From VBAS01 sp035318985 (lineage in GTDB: Bacteria > Bacteroidota > Bacteroidia > Chitinophagales > Chitinophagaceae): a stretch of 57,733 nucleotides of DNA. The position numbers and the translations under genes are program-made. Shown piece by piece: positions 1 through 6,716 of this stretch; position 1 is the stretch's first letter; every line of letters starts with the position of its first letter. The stretch lies in the NCBI GenBank assembly GCA_035318985.1, contig DATHDP010000134.1:1-57733 (forward strand), read 5' to 3'. Under the pieces are notes generated by a model. That model saw nothing but the letters and a program-made list of their open reading frames with translations, had not been told where the DNA came from and did not search any database.

Positions 1-226
1 CGAAAAATTTGCTAACTATGTTTTACGTAATCAACCCGAATGGACGCCTGAAAAAATAAGTGAAGCGATGAACAGCGGAAATGAAAAATATGTAAAAGTG
101 AAAGATCCAATTCCCGTTGTCATTACATATTATACAGCATGGGTTGATGAAAATGGCCGTTTGAATTTCAGAGAAGATATTTATGGACATGATGCGAGAT
201 TAGCAGAGAAAATGTTTACTAAATAA
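1..226 (+). CDS. L,D-transpeptidase (LdtD/YcbB-like), C-terminal end only
   Basis: Partial gene entering from the left edge; about 74 codons are visible, ending TAA at 224-226. The translated tail contains QPEWTPEKISEAMNSG, then KDPIPVVITYYTAWVDENG and DIYGHD. This pattern is typical of the end of the YcbB/LdtD type of L,D-transpeptidase, which forms 3-3 cross-links in peptidoglycan in the periplasm. The catalytic SHGC-type cysteine motif would lie upstream, outside the window, so activity cannot be judged. The next gene starts 40 bases later with its own promoter. Family assignment rests on the conserved tail only but is fairly distinctive. Confidence 0.8.
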   Translation, partial: EKFANYVLRNQPEWTPEKISEAMNSGNEKYVKVKDPIPVVITYYTAWVDENGRLNFREDIYGHDARLAEKMFTK

Positions 227-233
227 GGTATAA

Positions 234-261
234 TTGCTTGAAAAATTCTTCCCTATTTTTG
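234..261 (+). promoter_or_regulatory. Bacteroidota-type promoter for the GNAT-like gene
   Basis: TTG at 234-236 and TATTTTTG at 254-261, 17 bases apart, fit the -33 (TTG) and -7 (TAnnTTTG) elements used by the Bacteroidota primary sigma factor. The ATG at 266 is only four bases past the -7 box, so the transcript would be leaderless or nearly so. Confidence 0.5.
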
Positions 262-265
262 CCCA

Positions 266-1465
266 ATGCAACTGGTTGAAGTCACCAATTCAAATCTTGC
301 CAAAGAATTCCTGCTTGTTAATGTTGAGCTCAACAAAAATAACCCTGCCTATATCCGTCCGTTAGACAAAGACATCAATGAAGTTTTTGATAAGAAAAAA
401 AATAAAACCTTTCGCTCAGGCGAAGTGATAAGATGGATATTAAAAGATGACGAGCAAAAGTTCCTTGGCCGCATCGCCGCATTTACAAATAAAAAATATA
501 AAAATAAAGGCGATGATGTTCCTATGGGTGGTATCGGTTTTTTTGATTGCATTAATGACCAGGTCGCAGCAGATATGCTTTTTAATGTAGCTAAACATTG
601 GTTGATGCAAAAAGGCATGCAGGCAATGGATGGCCCCATCAATTTTGGGGAAAGAGATCGTTGGTGGGGACTGGTTGTAAAAGGCACTGAACTTTCACCA
701 ATGTATTGCATGAATTTTAATCCTTCTTATTACCAGCAGCTATTTGAGAATTATGGTTTCAAAAATTATTTCAACCAGATCTGTTTTGCAATGAACGCTG
801 ATAAGCTCCTTCAGCAAAAGTTTTATGATCGACATGATGAATGTGCAAAGGACCCCAATTACAGCTCAGCATATATCAGGAAGAATCAGTTGGAAAAATT
901 CGCAAAGGATTTTGCAATAGTTTATAATAAAGCCTGGGCTGGTCATGGTGGATTAAAACAACTTGAAGAAAGGGTAGTATTTAAAATGTTCAAAAGCATG
1001 AAGCCAGTTTTGGATGAGCGAATCTGCTGGTTTGTATATTATAAAAATGAACCTATCGGTATTTGGATCAATCTTCCTGATCTGAATCAGTGGTTTAAAT
1101 ATCTGAACGGAAATTTTGATCTTTTTCATAAGCTGAAATTCCTTTGGGTAAAGGCAACTAAGAAAAATAGAAAATTTACAGGGCTTGTATTTGGTGTTAT
1201 TCCGGAATTTCAGGGGAAAGGTGTTGATAGTTATATGATAATTGAAGGGGCAAAATTGATACAAAATTTGAAGATGGAAAACGGAAAATATATTTTGGGT
1301 GAACCCATTTATGACTACTATGAAATGCAATGGATAGGCGAATTCAATCCGAAAATGATAAACGTATCCGAAGCTCTGGGTACATATCGCAATCGCATAC
1401 TTACAACCTACCGTTATTTATTTGATCAAACAAAAGAATTTAAACGACACCCCATTCTCCACTAA
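266..1465 (+). CDS. GNAT-fold acyltransferase-like protein, function unknown
   Basis: A 399-residue soluble protein. The C-terminal half holds GVIPEFQGKGVDSYMI (around residue 311), which matches the acyl-CoA-binding Q/RxxGxG motif A of GNAT N-acyltransferases. The N-terminal half (GRIAAF, then GGIGFFDCIND and MDGPINFGERD) also looks GNAT-like, so two GNAT-type folds in tandem are likely, as in YghO-like proteins. No signal peptide or membrane segment. The substrate cannot be told from sequence. It stands alone, with a promoter at 234-261. The downstream gap to dnaX (1466-1584) has no visible terminator. The GNAT fold is an inference from one motif and overall pattern. Confidence 0.6.
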   Translation: MQLVEVTNSNLAKEFLLVNVELNKNNPAYIRPLDKDINEVFDKKKNKTFRSGEVIRWILKDDEQKFLGRIAAFTNKKYKNKGDDVPMGGIGFFDCINDQVAADMLFNVAKHWLMQKGMQAMDGPINFGERDRWWGLVVKGTELSPMYCMNFNPSYYQQLFENYGFKNYFNQICFAMNADKLLQQKFYDRHDECAKDPNYSSAYIRKNQLEKFAKDFAIVYNKAWAGHGGLKQLEERVVFKMFKSMKPVLDERICWFVYYKNEPIGIWINLPDLNQWFKYLNGNFDLFHKLKFLWVKATKKNRKFTGLVFGVIPEFQGKGVDSYMIIEGAKLIQNLKMENGKYILGEPIYDYYEMQWIGEFNPKMINVSEALGTYRNRILTTYRYLFDQTKEFKRHPILH

Positions 1466-1584
1466 GCTTGGCGCTGAAATCAGCAACCGAGTGTGCAAAA
1501 ACAAATATCACAGCATCCAAAACTTCTTTATTATTGCAGTCCCTGAAGTCGGATTTCATATGCCAGATTTCAGTCATCTTTAAT

Positions 1585-3390
1585 ATGGATAAATTCGTTG
1601 TTTCAGCAAGAAAATACAGACCACAAACTTTTGATACGGTAGTTGGTCAATCGCATATTACGACTACGCTAAAAAATGCGATCAGGCATAACCAGCTTGC
1701 ACATGCATTTCTTTTTTGTGGACCGAGAGGTGTTGGTAAAACAACCTGTGCCCGTATCCTGGCCAAAACAATTAACTGTGAACATCAAACAAAAGATGGC
1801 GAGGCTTGCAACAAGTGTCAATCATGTATTTCATTTAATGAAGGAACATCGATGAACATTCATGAGCTTGATGCGGCCAGTAATAATTCAGTCGATGATA
1901 TAAGAACACTGGTTGACCAGGTTCGTTTTGCCCCACAAGCGGGTAAATACAAAGTATATATCATAGACGAGGTTCACATGCTAAGCTCTTCGGCATTCAA
2001 TGCCTTTTTGAAAACATTGGAGGAACCACCGCCCTATGCAATTTTTATTTTAGCAACCACAGAGAAACACAAGATCCTTCCAACAATATTAAGTCGCTGC
2101 CAGATATTTGATTTCAAACGGATCACCAATAATGATACAGTAGTTCATCTGCAGGAGATCTGCGAGAAGGAAGAAATAAAAGCAGAGAAAGCAGCCTTGC
2201 ATGTAATAGCACAGAAAAGTGAAGGTTGTATGCGGGACGCTCTCAGCATCATGGATAAAATTGTGAGTTTTACAAATGGTAAGTTGACGTACCAAAACAC
2301 ACTTGAACATCTTAATATTCTCGATGCTGACTATTATTTCAAGCTGATGGATTGCATGTTAAAGCAAGATCTTTCCGGCGGCATGTTATTATATGATGAT
2401 ATTAATAAAAAGGGATTTGAAGGGGATCTTGTATTAAACGGCTTTGCGGAATTTATCCGTAACCTGCTTGTGTGTAAAGATGAAAAAGTCGCCGTGTTGT
2501 TAGAAGCCGTGGAAAGTTTCAGAGAAAAATACATTTCGACTGCTAAAAATATTGCACCTTCTTTTTTAATAAGTGCTTTGAATATTATTAATGAAGCAGA
2601 GATAAATTATAAAGCTGCCCGTAACAAAAGATTACATGTAGAACTTGTAATAATAAAACTTTGTTACCTGCAACAAGCAATTGAACTCAGTTCAGATTCT
2701 GGTGGAATAAGTAAAAAAAAAATAGTTGAGTCAAGTCTTGCGTTCAGAACTGCGGCGATAAAACCGTTGAAAGTTGAAAATCAAAAGTCAGAAGTCAAGA
2801 GTCGGGAGTCAGGAGCAAGAAGTTCCCAATCAGAAGCAAAATTGGTTATTGAAACTTCATTTGTAAAAGAAGACTCAAACAATTATAAAAAGGAACCTGA
2901 GCCTCAAACCCCAAACGTCAAACCTCAAACAACTAAGCTTTCTCCGCTTGATAAAATAAGAAAACAGGTTAAAGGCAATGGAAATAATGGGAACGGAAGT
3001 GAAACAATTAGTGTCCCTCTTGAACTGGAAAGTTTACAAGCTGCATGGAATGAATATGTGCAGCAATTGAAAAGTGAAAAAAATCCTGCAGGTACCAATT
3101 TCGACATGGCAGAATTAAAAATTCAGGATAGCAATAGTTTCATTGCAATAGTCACCAATAATATTCAACTACGATTTATAGAACAGGGCGGGCAAAAAGC
3201 CTCCCAATTTTTGCGTGAGAAATTGAATAACAATCTTCTCCAGTTTTTTATTGTAATGGAAGAAAACAAAGAAGAAAAGATCCCCGTTGGTACGCCACTT
3301 ACTTCCCGTGAACAATTTTTTAAGATGACGGAACGGTATCCACTGGTAAAAGAATTAAAAGATAAATTAAGATTGGAATTGGATTATTGA
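1585..3390 (+). CDS. dnaX: DNA polymerase III subunits gamma and tau
   Basis: Clamp-loader ATPase of the replicative polymerase, 601 residues from the ATG at 1585. That start was chosen because MDKFVVSARKYRPQTF is the canonical DnaX N-terminus; the frame is open further upstream but does not look conserved. Walker A GPRGVGKTT at 46-54, zinc-binding cysteines at 65, 75, 78 and 81, and DEVHMLS as Walker B. The clamp-loader core (domains I-III) ends near residue 370. An A10 run at 2713-2722 follows (codons 377-380), with TAG or TGA immediately behind in the two other frames, so a short gamma form may arise by slippage. The tau-specific linker (395-449) is partly coded by 7-nt repeat arrays, and the C-terminal polymerase-binding region follows. 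Confidence 0.95.
   Translation: MDKFVVSARKYRPQTFDTVVGQSHITTTLKNAIRHNQLAHAFLFCGPRGVGKTTCARILAKTINCEHQTKDGEACNKCQSCISFNEGTSMNIHELDAASNNSVDDIRTLVDQVRFAPQAGKYKVYIIDEVHMLSSSAFNAFLKTLEEPPPYAIFILATTEKHKILPTILSRCQIFDFKRITNNDTVVHLQEICEKEEIKAEKAALHVIAQKSEGCMRDALSIMDKIVSFTNGKLTYQNTLEHLNILDADYYFKLMDCMLKQDLSGGMLLYDDINKKGFEGDLVLNGFAEFIRNLLVCKDEKVAVLLEAVESFREKYISTAKNIAPSFLISALNIINEAEINYKAARNKRLHVELVIIKLCYLQQAIELSSDSGGISKKKIVESSLAFRTAAIKPLKVENQKSEVKSRESGARSSQSEAKLVIETSFVKEDSNNYKKEPEPQTPNVKPQTTKLSPLDKIRKQVKGNGNNGNGSETISVPLELESLQAAWNEYVQQLKSEKNPAGTNFDMAELKIQDSNSFIAIVTNNIQLRFIEQGGQKASQFLREKLNNNLLQFFIVMEENKEEKIPVGTPLTSREQFFKMTERYPLVKELKDKLRLELDY
2713..2731 (+). promoter_or_regulatory. dnaX: A10 slippery run in dnaX with stops in both other frames
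   Basis: Ten A residues at 2713-2722 follow AGT (Ser376). In the normal frame they read three AAA codons and then ATA. If one A is lost, the fourth codon becomes TAG (stop after residue 379). If one A is added, the reading is AAT AGT TGA (stop after residue 381). The site lies just behind the domain III helices, where gamma ends in other bacteria. That this is used for slippage is an inference. Confidence 0.55.
2767..2836 (+). repeat. Heptanucleotide array inside dnaX, 10 units
   Basis: Seventy bases divide into ten consecutive 7-nt units in one register, e.g. TTGAAAG, TCAGAAG, TCAAGAG, TCGGGAG; two of the ten (CAAGAAG, TTCCCAA) are more diverged. The array codes for DnaX residues 395-417, rich in Ser, Glu and Lys, in the linker behind the ATPase core. 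Since 7 is not a multiple of 3, the repeat is a DNA feature and not a peptide repeat. Confidence 0.8.
2902..2929 (+). repeat. Heptanucleotide array inside dnaX, 4 units
   Basis: Four exact-length units: CCTCAAA, CCCCAAA, CGTCAAA, CCTCAAA. They code for the Pro/Gln/Thr-rich linker near DnaX residues 440-449. Confidence 0.8.
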
Positions 3391-3398
3391 ACCCCTGT

Positions 3399-3410
3399 CC
3401 CCTAAAGGAG
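3399..3410. repeat. CCCCTAAAGGGG-type palindrome behind dnaX
   Basis: CCCCTAAAGGAG at 3399-3410, nine bases after the dnaX stop, preceded by AACCCCTGT. It resembles the elements at 39868, 56391 and 56579; the flanks are closest to the last one read on the minus strand (CTGTCCCC...AAGACTT). Confidence 0.6.
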
Positions 3411-3470
3411 ACTTGATTGAGAATTTCGGTTAAATAAAGACAAACAATATTTCGTACCCAATTCTCTATG

Positions 3471-3494
3471 ACCATTCACTACTCACCATTCACG
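3471..3494. repeat. Heptanucleotide array between dnaX and the E2 gene
   Basis: Units ACCATTC, ACTACTC, ACCATTC and then ACG in one 7-nt register. It is the same sequence family as the arrays at 21625-21652 and inside pyrD (40554-40588). Confidence 0.7.
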
Positions 3495-3530
3495 AAATTG
3501 CCTTAATTTCGGCGCTCAATTGAATACGTT

Positions 3531-5252
3531 ATGGCCGAAGTGATTTTAATGCCCCGACTCAGCGATACCATGACCGAAGGTGTAATTGCCGCATGGCATA
3601 AAAAAGTTGGCGACAAAGTGAAAAAAGGCGACTTACTTGCCGAAGTTGAAACCGATAAAGCTACGATGGAATTGGAAAGCTATAAGGATGGAACGTTACT
3701 CCATATTGGTACTGAAAAAGGCGGGAAACTCCAGGTAAACGACTTGCTTGCGATCATAGGTGCATCGGGCGAAGACATTTCTTCATTAATAAAAAGTGGC
3801 GGTCAGGCAAGTGAAAAGAGTGAGAGTCCTAAAAAGGCTGAACCGAAAAAAGAAACGGCAGCGAAATCAACAACAAGTAATAAACAACCTGCCTCCGCTG
3901 AAGCTTCGGCAGGCAAGCCAGCAATGAAAGAAACTGCTACTATGGATATTTCTAAAATGGAAGAAGTTGTATTGATGCCAAGATTAAGTGATACAATGAC
4001 CGAAGGTGTAATTGCTGCATGGCATAAGAATGTTGGTGATAAAGTAAAGAAAGGAGATATTCTTGCAGAGATAGAGACTGATAAGGCGACAATGGAATTA
4101 GAGAGCTATAAAAACGGAACATTGTTATATCAAGGTGCTGCAAAAGGTGAAAAGATCCAGGTAAATGATTTGCTATGTATCATTGGTGAAAAAGGTAAAG
4201 TTGATGTTGACGCCATTGTTGCTGCGGCTAAAGGTGGCGGTGGTCAACAGTCGACAGTCGACGGTCAACAGACTTCCTCTGAAAGTTCGAAGGTCGAATC
4301 CCAAAATGCGACGGAAGAACCTGCAACAACCAGCGAGCAACATTCAAATGGCAACGGAAGAATGAAAGCTTCGCCGCTGGCAAAAAGATTAGCAAAAGAA
4401 AAAGGCATTGACCTTAAATCAGTGCATGGAAGTGGTGATGGCGGAAGGATCGTTAAAGCAGATGTTGATAGTTTCAGTCCTGCAGCAATCAGCAGTCAGC
4501 AAACAACAAGTAGCAAACAACAAGCAACTGCTACCCAGCAACCTGTTGCGAAATTCACTCCTACAACTGAAGAGAAATTTGTTGATACTCCAAATAGCCA
4601 GATGCGGAAAACGATTGCCCGTCGTTTGGGTGAAAGCATGTTTGCGGCTCCGCATTTTTATCTTACGATGGAGATCAATATGGACAACGCAATGTCTGCC
4701 CGTGCACAAATGAATGAATTCAGCCCGGTAAAAATTTCTTTCCAGGATATGATCATCAAAGCATGTGCAATGGCCTTGCGGCAGCATCCTGCGGTTAATT
4801 CATCATGGATGGGAGATTTTATCAGGACCTATCAGCATATTCATATCGGCAGTGCAGTAGCCGTACCGGAAGGATTAATTGTACCTGTAATAAAATTTGC
4901 AGATCAAAAATCATTTTCTCAAATAGCGGCTGAGGCAAAAGAACTTTACGGAAAAGCAAAAGATAAAAAACTACAACCGCATGAATTCAGTGGTAACACT
5001 TTTACCATCAGTAATCTGGGCATGATGGATATTGAAGAGTTCACTGCAATTATAAATCCTCCCGATAGTTGTATAATGGCGGTTGGAAAAATAAAAGAAA
5101 TTGTTGTAAAGAAAGGAGAAGGATTTGGCGTGACCAATGTTATGAAAGTAACTATGAGTTGTGATCATCGAAGTGTTGATGGGGCAGTGGGTGCTGCTTT
5201 CCTACAAACAGTGAAGAAGTTTATGGAGAACCCGATCGGAATGCTGGTCTGA
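3531..5252 (+). CDS. Pyruvate dehydrogenase E2, dihydrolipoamide acetyltransferase with two lipoyl domains
   Basis: Acyl-transfer core of the pyruvate dehydrogenase complex, 573 residues. Two biotinyl/lipoyl domains (about 1-78 and 143-220) carry the modified lysine in ETDKATME at K43 and K185. The peripheral-subunit-binding domain (about 278-313, ASPLAKRLAKEKGIDL) recruits E1/E3. The catalytic acetyltransferase domain ends with SCDHRSVDGAVGA, which contains the active-site His and Asp. The first two linkers are Ala/Gln/Ser/Thr rich, as in E2 proteins generally. Here they are coded in part by repeat DNA (3888-3913, 4243-4305, 4484-4525). No E1 or E3 gene is adjacent. A strong terminator follows at 5279-5317. 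Confidence 0.95.
   Translation: MAEVILMPRLSDTMTEGVIAAWHKKVGDKVKKGDLLAEVETDKATMELESYKDGTLLHIGTEKGGKLQVNDLLAIIGASGEDISSLIKSGGQASEKSESPKKAEPKKETAAKSTTSNKQPASAEASAGKPAMKETATMDISKMEEVVLMPRLSDTMTEGVIAAWHKNVGDKVKKGDILAEIETDKATMELESYKNGTLLYQGAAKGEKIQVNDLLCIIGEKGKVDVDAIVAAAKGGGGQQSTVDGQQTSSESSKVESQNATEEPATTSEQHSNGNGRMKASPLAKRLAKEKGIDLKSVHGSGDGGRIVKADVDSFSPAAISSQQTTSSKQQATATQQPVAKFTPTTEEKFVDTPNSQMRKTIARRLGESMFAAPHFYLTMEINMDNAMSARAQMNEFSPVKISFQDMIIKACAMALRQHPAVNSSWMGDFIRTYQHIHIGSAVAVPEGLIVPVIKFADQKSFSQIAAEAKELYGKAKDKKLQPHEFSGNTFTISNLGMMDIEEFTAIINPPDSCIMAVGKIKEIVVKKGEGFGVTNVMKVTMSCDHRSVDGAVGAAFLQTVKKFMENPIGMLV
3888..3913. repeat. Palindromic element in the first E2 linker
   Basis: CCTGCC at 3888-3893 and GGCAGG at 3908-3913 flank an AAGCTT-centred core. 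It is translated in frame as PASAEASAG between lipoyl domains 1 and 2. It is more GC-rich than its surroundings and resembles palindromic elements that sit in linkers in other bacteria. Confidence 0.55.
4243..4305 (+). repeat. Heptanucleotide array inside the E2 gene, 9 units
   Basis: Nine 7-nt units in one register: four of the GTCRACR type (e.g. GTCAACA, GTCGACA), then GACTTCC, TCTGAAA, GTTCGAA, GGTCGAA, TCCCAAA. They encode the linker between lipoyl domain 2 and the subunit-binding domain (about residues 238-258). Confidence 0.8.
4484..4525 (+). repeat. Heptanucleotide array inside the E2 gene, 6 units
   Basis: Six units of 7 nt, e.g. AGCAATC, AGCAGTC, AGCAAAC, AACAAGT. They encode the Ser/Gln/Thr linker before the catalytic domain (about residues 318-332). 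Confidence 0.8.
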
Positions 5253-5278
5253 TTATTATAATAATTTTCGTCCATTAG

Positions 5279-5317
5279 GAATTCCTCATAGAAAATCTTC
5301 TATGAGGAATTCTTTTT
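5279..5317 (+). terminator. Strong intrinsic terminator of the E2 gene
   Basis: A perfect 15-bp stem (5279-5293 with 5298-5312), a four-base loop and then TTTTT at 5313-5317, 26 bases after the E2 stop codon. Confidence 0.9.
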
Positions 5318-5412
5318 AGTTGAGTAATTCCACTTAATTATTAAAAATGTCCTTGCAAATTTCTTTTAAAGTTTGAACGTTACGTATTTTTAATACCACA
5401 GCAGCAAACCCT

Positions 5413-5622
5413 ATGAAATACTATAATAAAGTATTCGACATTTTTTTGTACGAAGGAATATTTAGTTTTTTATGCAGCTTCCTTCTTTTTCTTTTGGATG
5501 ACAGGTACACCAATATAGTCTTTAAGATTTCCATAATTTCAATCATTATAGCCGTCGGACTTTGGATCACCGGGAGTTTTTTCAATTTATTTACAAAAGA
5601 TGATCAATTCGAAGAAAATTGA
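5413..5622 (+). CDS. Small two-helix membrane protein, unknown
   Basis: Sixty-nine residues with two likely membrane helices (about 10-28 and 37-58) and a charged tail TKDDQFEEN. No family recognised. It lies alone between the E2 terminator and the regulator at 5717. The hydrophobic pattern and sensible ends argue for a real gene, but codon evidence is limited at this length and no clear promoter was found. Confidence 0.55.
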   Translation: MKYYNKVFDIFLYEGIFSFLCSFLLFLLDDRYTNIVFKISIISIIIAVGLWITGSFFNLFTKDDQFEEN

Positions 5623-5668
5623 TCTTTCTGATCACTGGCAAGCCGCGGTGATTTTCAAAAAAAATATA

Positions 5669-5690
5669 CTTTCAATATTTTTTGAAAGTT
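5669..5690. promoter_or_regulatory. Operator dyad ACTTTCA-N8-TGAAAGT in front of the GbsR-type gene
   Basis: ACTTTCA (5669-5675) and TGAAAGT (5684-5690) are perfect inverted half-sites with an 8-base AT-only spacer. The dyad overlaps the -33 TTTG (5682-5685) of the promoter, an ideal place for repression. The same dyad with the same spacing occurs at 6274-6295. Confidence 0.7.
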
Positions 5691-5712
5691 CGAAATGTTT
5701 CTTTTAGCTTTG
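5682..5712 (+). promoter_or_regulatory. Promoter of the GbsR-type regulator
   Basis: TTTG at 5682-5685, a 19-base spacer and TAGCTTTG at 5705-5712 form a near-ideal Bacteroidota promoter, four bases before the ATG at 5717. Confidence 0.7.
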
Positions 5713-5716
5713 GGAT

Positions 5717-6223
5717 ATGAAATTAACCGAAGCAAAACAGCAATTTATCAGTAGTTGGGGTGCCTTTGGAACGCATTGGGGGATCAACAGAACAATGGCG
5801 CAGATACATGCCCTTTTATTGATCAGTCCCGATCCATTGACACAGGATGATATAATGGAAGAACTCAACATTAGCCGTGGCAATACAAATATGAATATTC
5901 GTGAACTGATCAATTGGGGATTGGTTGAAAGAGTGATCTTACCTGGCGAAAGAAAAGAATATTTTACCGCTGAAAAAGATATATGGAAAGTAGTAAAGCA
6001 GATCGTAAAAGAAAGAAAGAAAAGAGAACTGGAACCAATGATGCAATTATTAGATAAACTAGAAGATGTGGAAGGAGATAAAAAGGATAAAAAGGTGAAA
6101 ACCTTTATAGATACCGTGAGCAGTATAAAACGCTTGGGGTTGCAAGCGGACAAAACCCTTGATGTTATGATAAAAGCAGAAGAGAATTGGTTTGTAAGCA
6201 GCCTGATGAAGATCTTTAAATAG
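5717..6223 (+). CDS. GbsR/MarR-family transcriptional regulator
   Basis: DNA-binding regulator of 168 residues. The winged-helix region (about 25-90) includes LTQDDIMEELNISRGNTNMNIRELINWGLVERV, written here in two parts: recognition helix SRGNTNMNIRELI and wing VILPGERKEYFTAE. This layout is typical of GbsR (COG1510) proteins. The C-terminal half is helical and probably mediates dimerisation. A dyad overlaps its promoter and recurs before the next gene, so it probably represses itself and the downstream cassette. The inducer is unknown; the choline link of Bacillus GbsR should not be assumed, as no betaine genes are nearby. A terminator follows at 6242-6264. Confidence 0.85.
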   Translation: MKLTEAKQQFISSWGAFGTHWGINRTMAQIHALLLISPDPLTQDDIMEELNISRGNTNMNIRELINWGLVERVILPGERKEYFTAEKDIWKVVKQIVKERKKRELEPMMQLLDKLEDVEGDKKDKKVKTFIDTVSSIKRLGLQADKTLDVMIKAEENWFVSSLMKIFK

Positions 6224-6241
6224 GAAACTGAACCACCAGTG

Positions 6242-6264
6242 AAACCGGGCGACCGGTTTTTATT
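6242..6264 (+). terminator. Terminator between regulator and membrane cassette
   Basis: AAACCGG and CCGGTTT form a perfect 7-bp stem around GCGA, followed by a T-rich tract. It separates transcription of the regulator from the cassette that starts at 6310. Confidence 0.75.
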
Positions 6265-6273
6265 TGAGATACT

Positions 6274-6295
6274 ACTTTCATTTTTTTCTGAAAGT
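6274..6295. promoter_or_regulatory. Second copy of the operator dyad, before the cassette
   Basis: ACTTTCA (6274-6280), 8-base spacer, TGAAAGT (6289-6295), identical in half-sites and spacing to 5669-5690. It ends 14 bases before the ATG at 6310. No good -7 box is visible behind it, so the exact promoter is unclear. Confidence 0.7.
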
Positions 6296-6309
6296 TTAAA
6301 ATACACAGT

Positions 6310-6714
6310 ATGTTACGCATTAGGAAAATAGATTATTATGGTCAGGTAATATTAGTACCCTGTATGTTGTTATCAATACCCTTTTTTTATCTTTTGGGAT
6401 TTGGAACAGGATTGTTTTTATTAGCATGCTGGCAATTAATTAGTGCTCTTGCGAATACTCCTGCTTTTATTCATACTGGTTATAAAAAACCGATCCTGCT
6501 TTACTGGACATTTTCTATTGCCAACCTATCATTATTTACATTTTTATTTTTATTTGAGAACGATCTTGCCAAAGATCTCATACTGGTTATTTTTTGGATA
6601 GCAATTGGAACTGCGATGTTTATTACCTGCTACTACTTAAGAATCTATTATCGGTTGATAGAACTTCTCTCGTTAAGAAATGAATTAGATGGATTAACCA
6701 AATCAAAACACTGA
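6310..6714 (+). CDS. Four-helix membrane protein, first gene of the GbsR-linked cassette
   Basis: A 134-residue protein with four hydrophobic segments (about 12-33, 34-50, 60-80, 85-108) and a charged C-terminus. No family recognised. It begins right behind the operator at 6274-6295 and ends two bases before the next start codon, so it is almost certainly translated in one operon with the DCC protein. The function is unknown; context points to a membrane component of a redox or stress process. Confidence 0.75.
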   Translation: MLRIRKIDYYGQVILVPCMLLSIPFFYLLGFGTGLFLLACWQLISALANTPAFIHTGYKKPILLYWTFSIANLSLFTFLFLFENDLAKDLILVIFWIAIGTAMFITCYYLRIYYRLIELLSLRNELDGLTKSKH

Positions 6715-6716
6715 TC

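Noticed and set aside
2767..2929. Frameshift or sequencing error in the dnaX linker
   Set aside because: The frame stays open through to a normal tau C-terminus; the low-complexity residues are explained by heptamer repeats.
4284..4303. tRNA-like T-loop sequence (GGTCGAATCCC)
   Set aside because: It lies inside the E2 gene, in register with the heptamer array, and no acceptor or anticodon arms surround it.
3471..4525. CRISPR-like repeats
   Set aside because: Units are 7 nt without spacers, far shorter than CRISPR repeats, and no cas gene is present.
5704..6306. Long minus-strand frame opposite the GbsR-type gene
   Set aside because: It is a Ser/Phe-rich shadow of a well-supported regulator gene on the plus strand.
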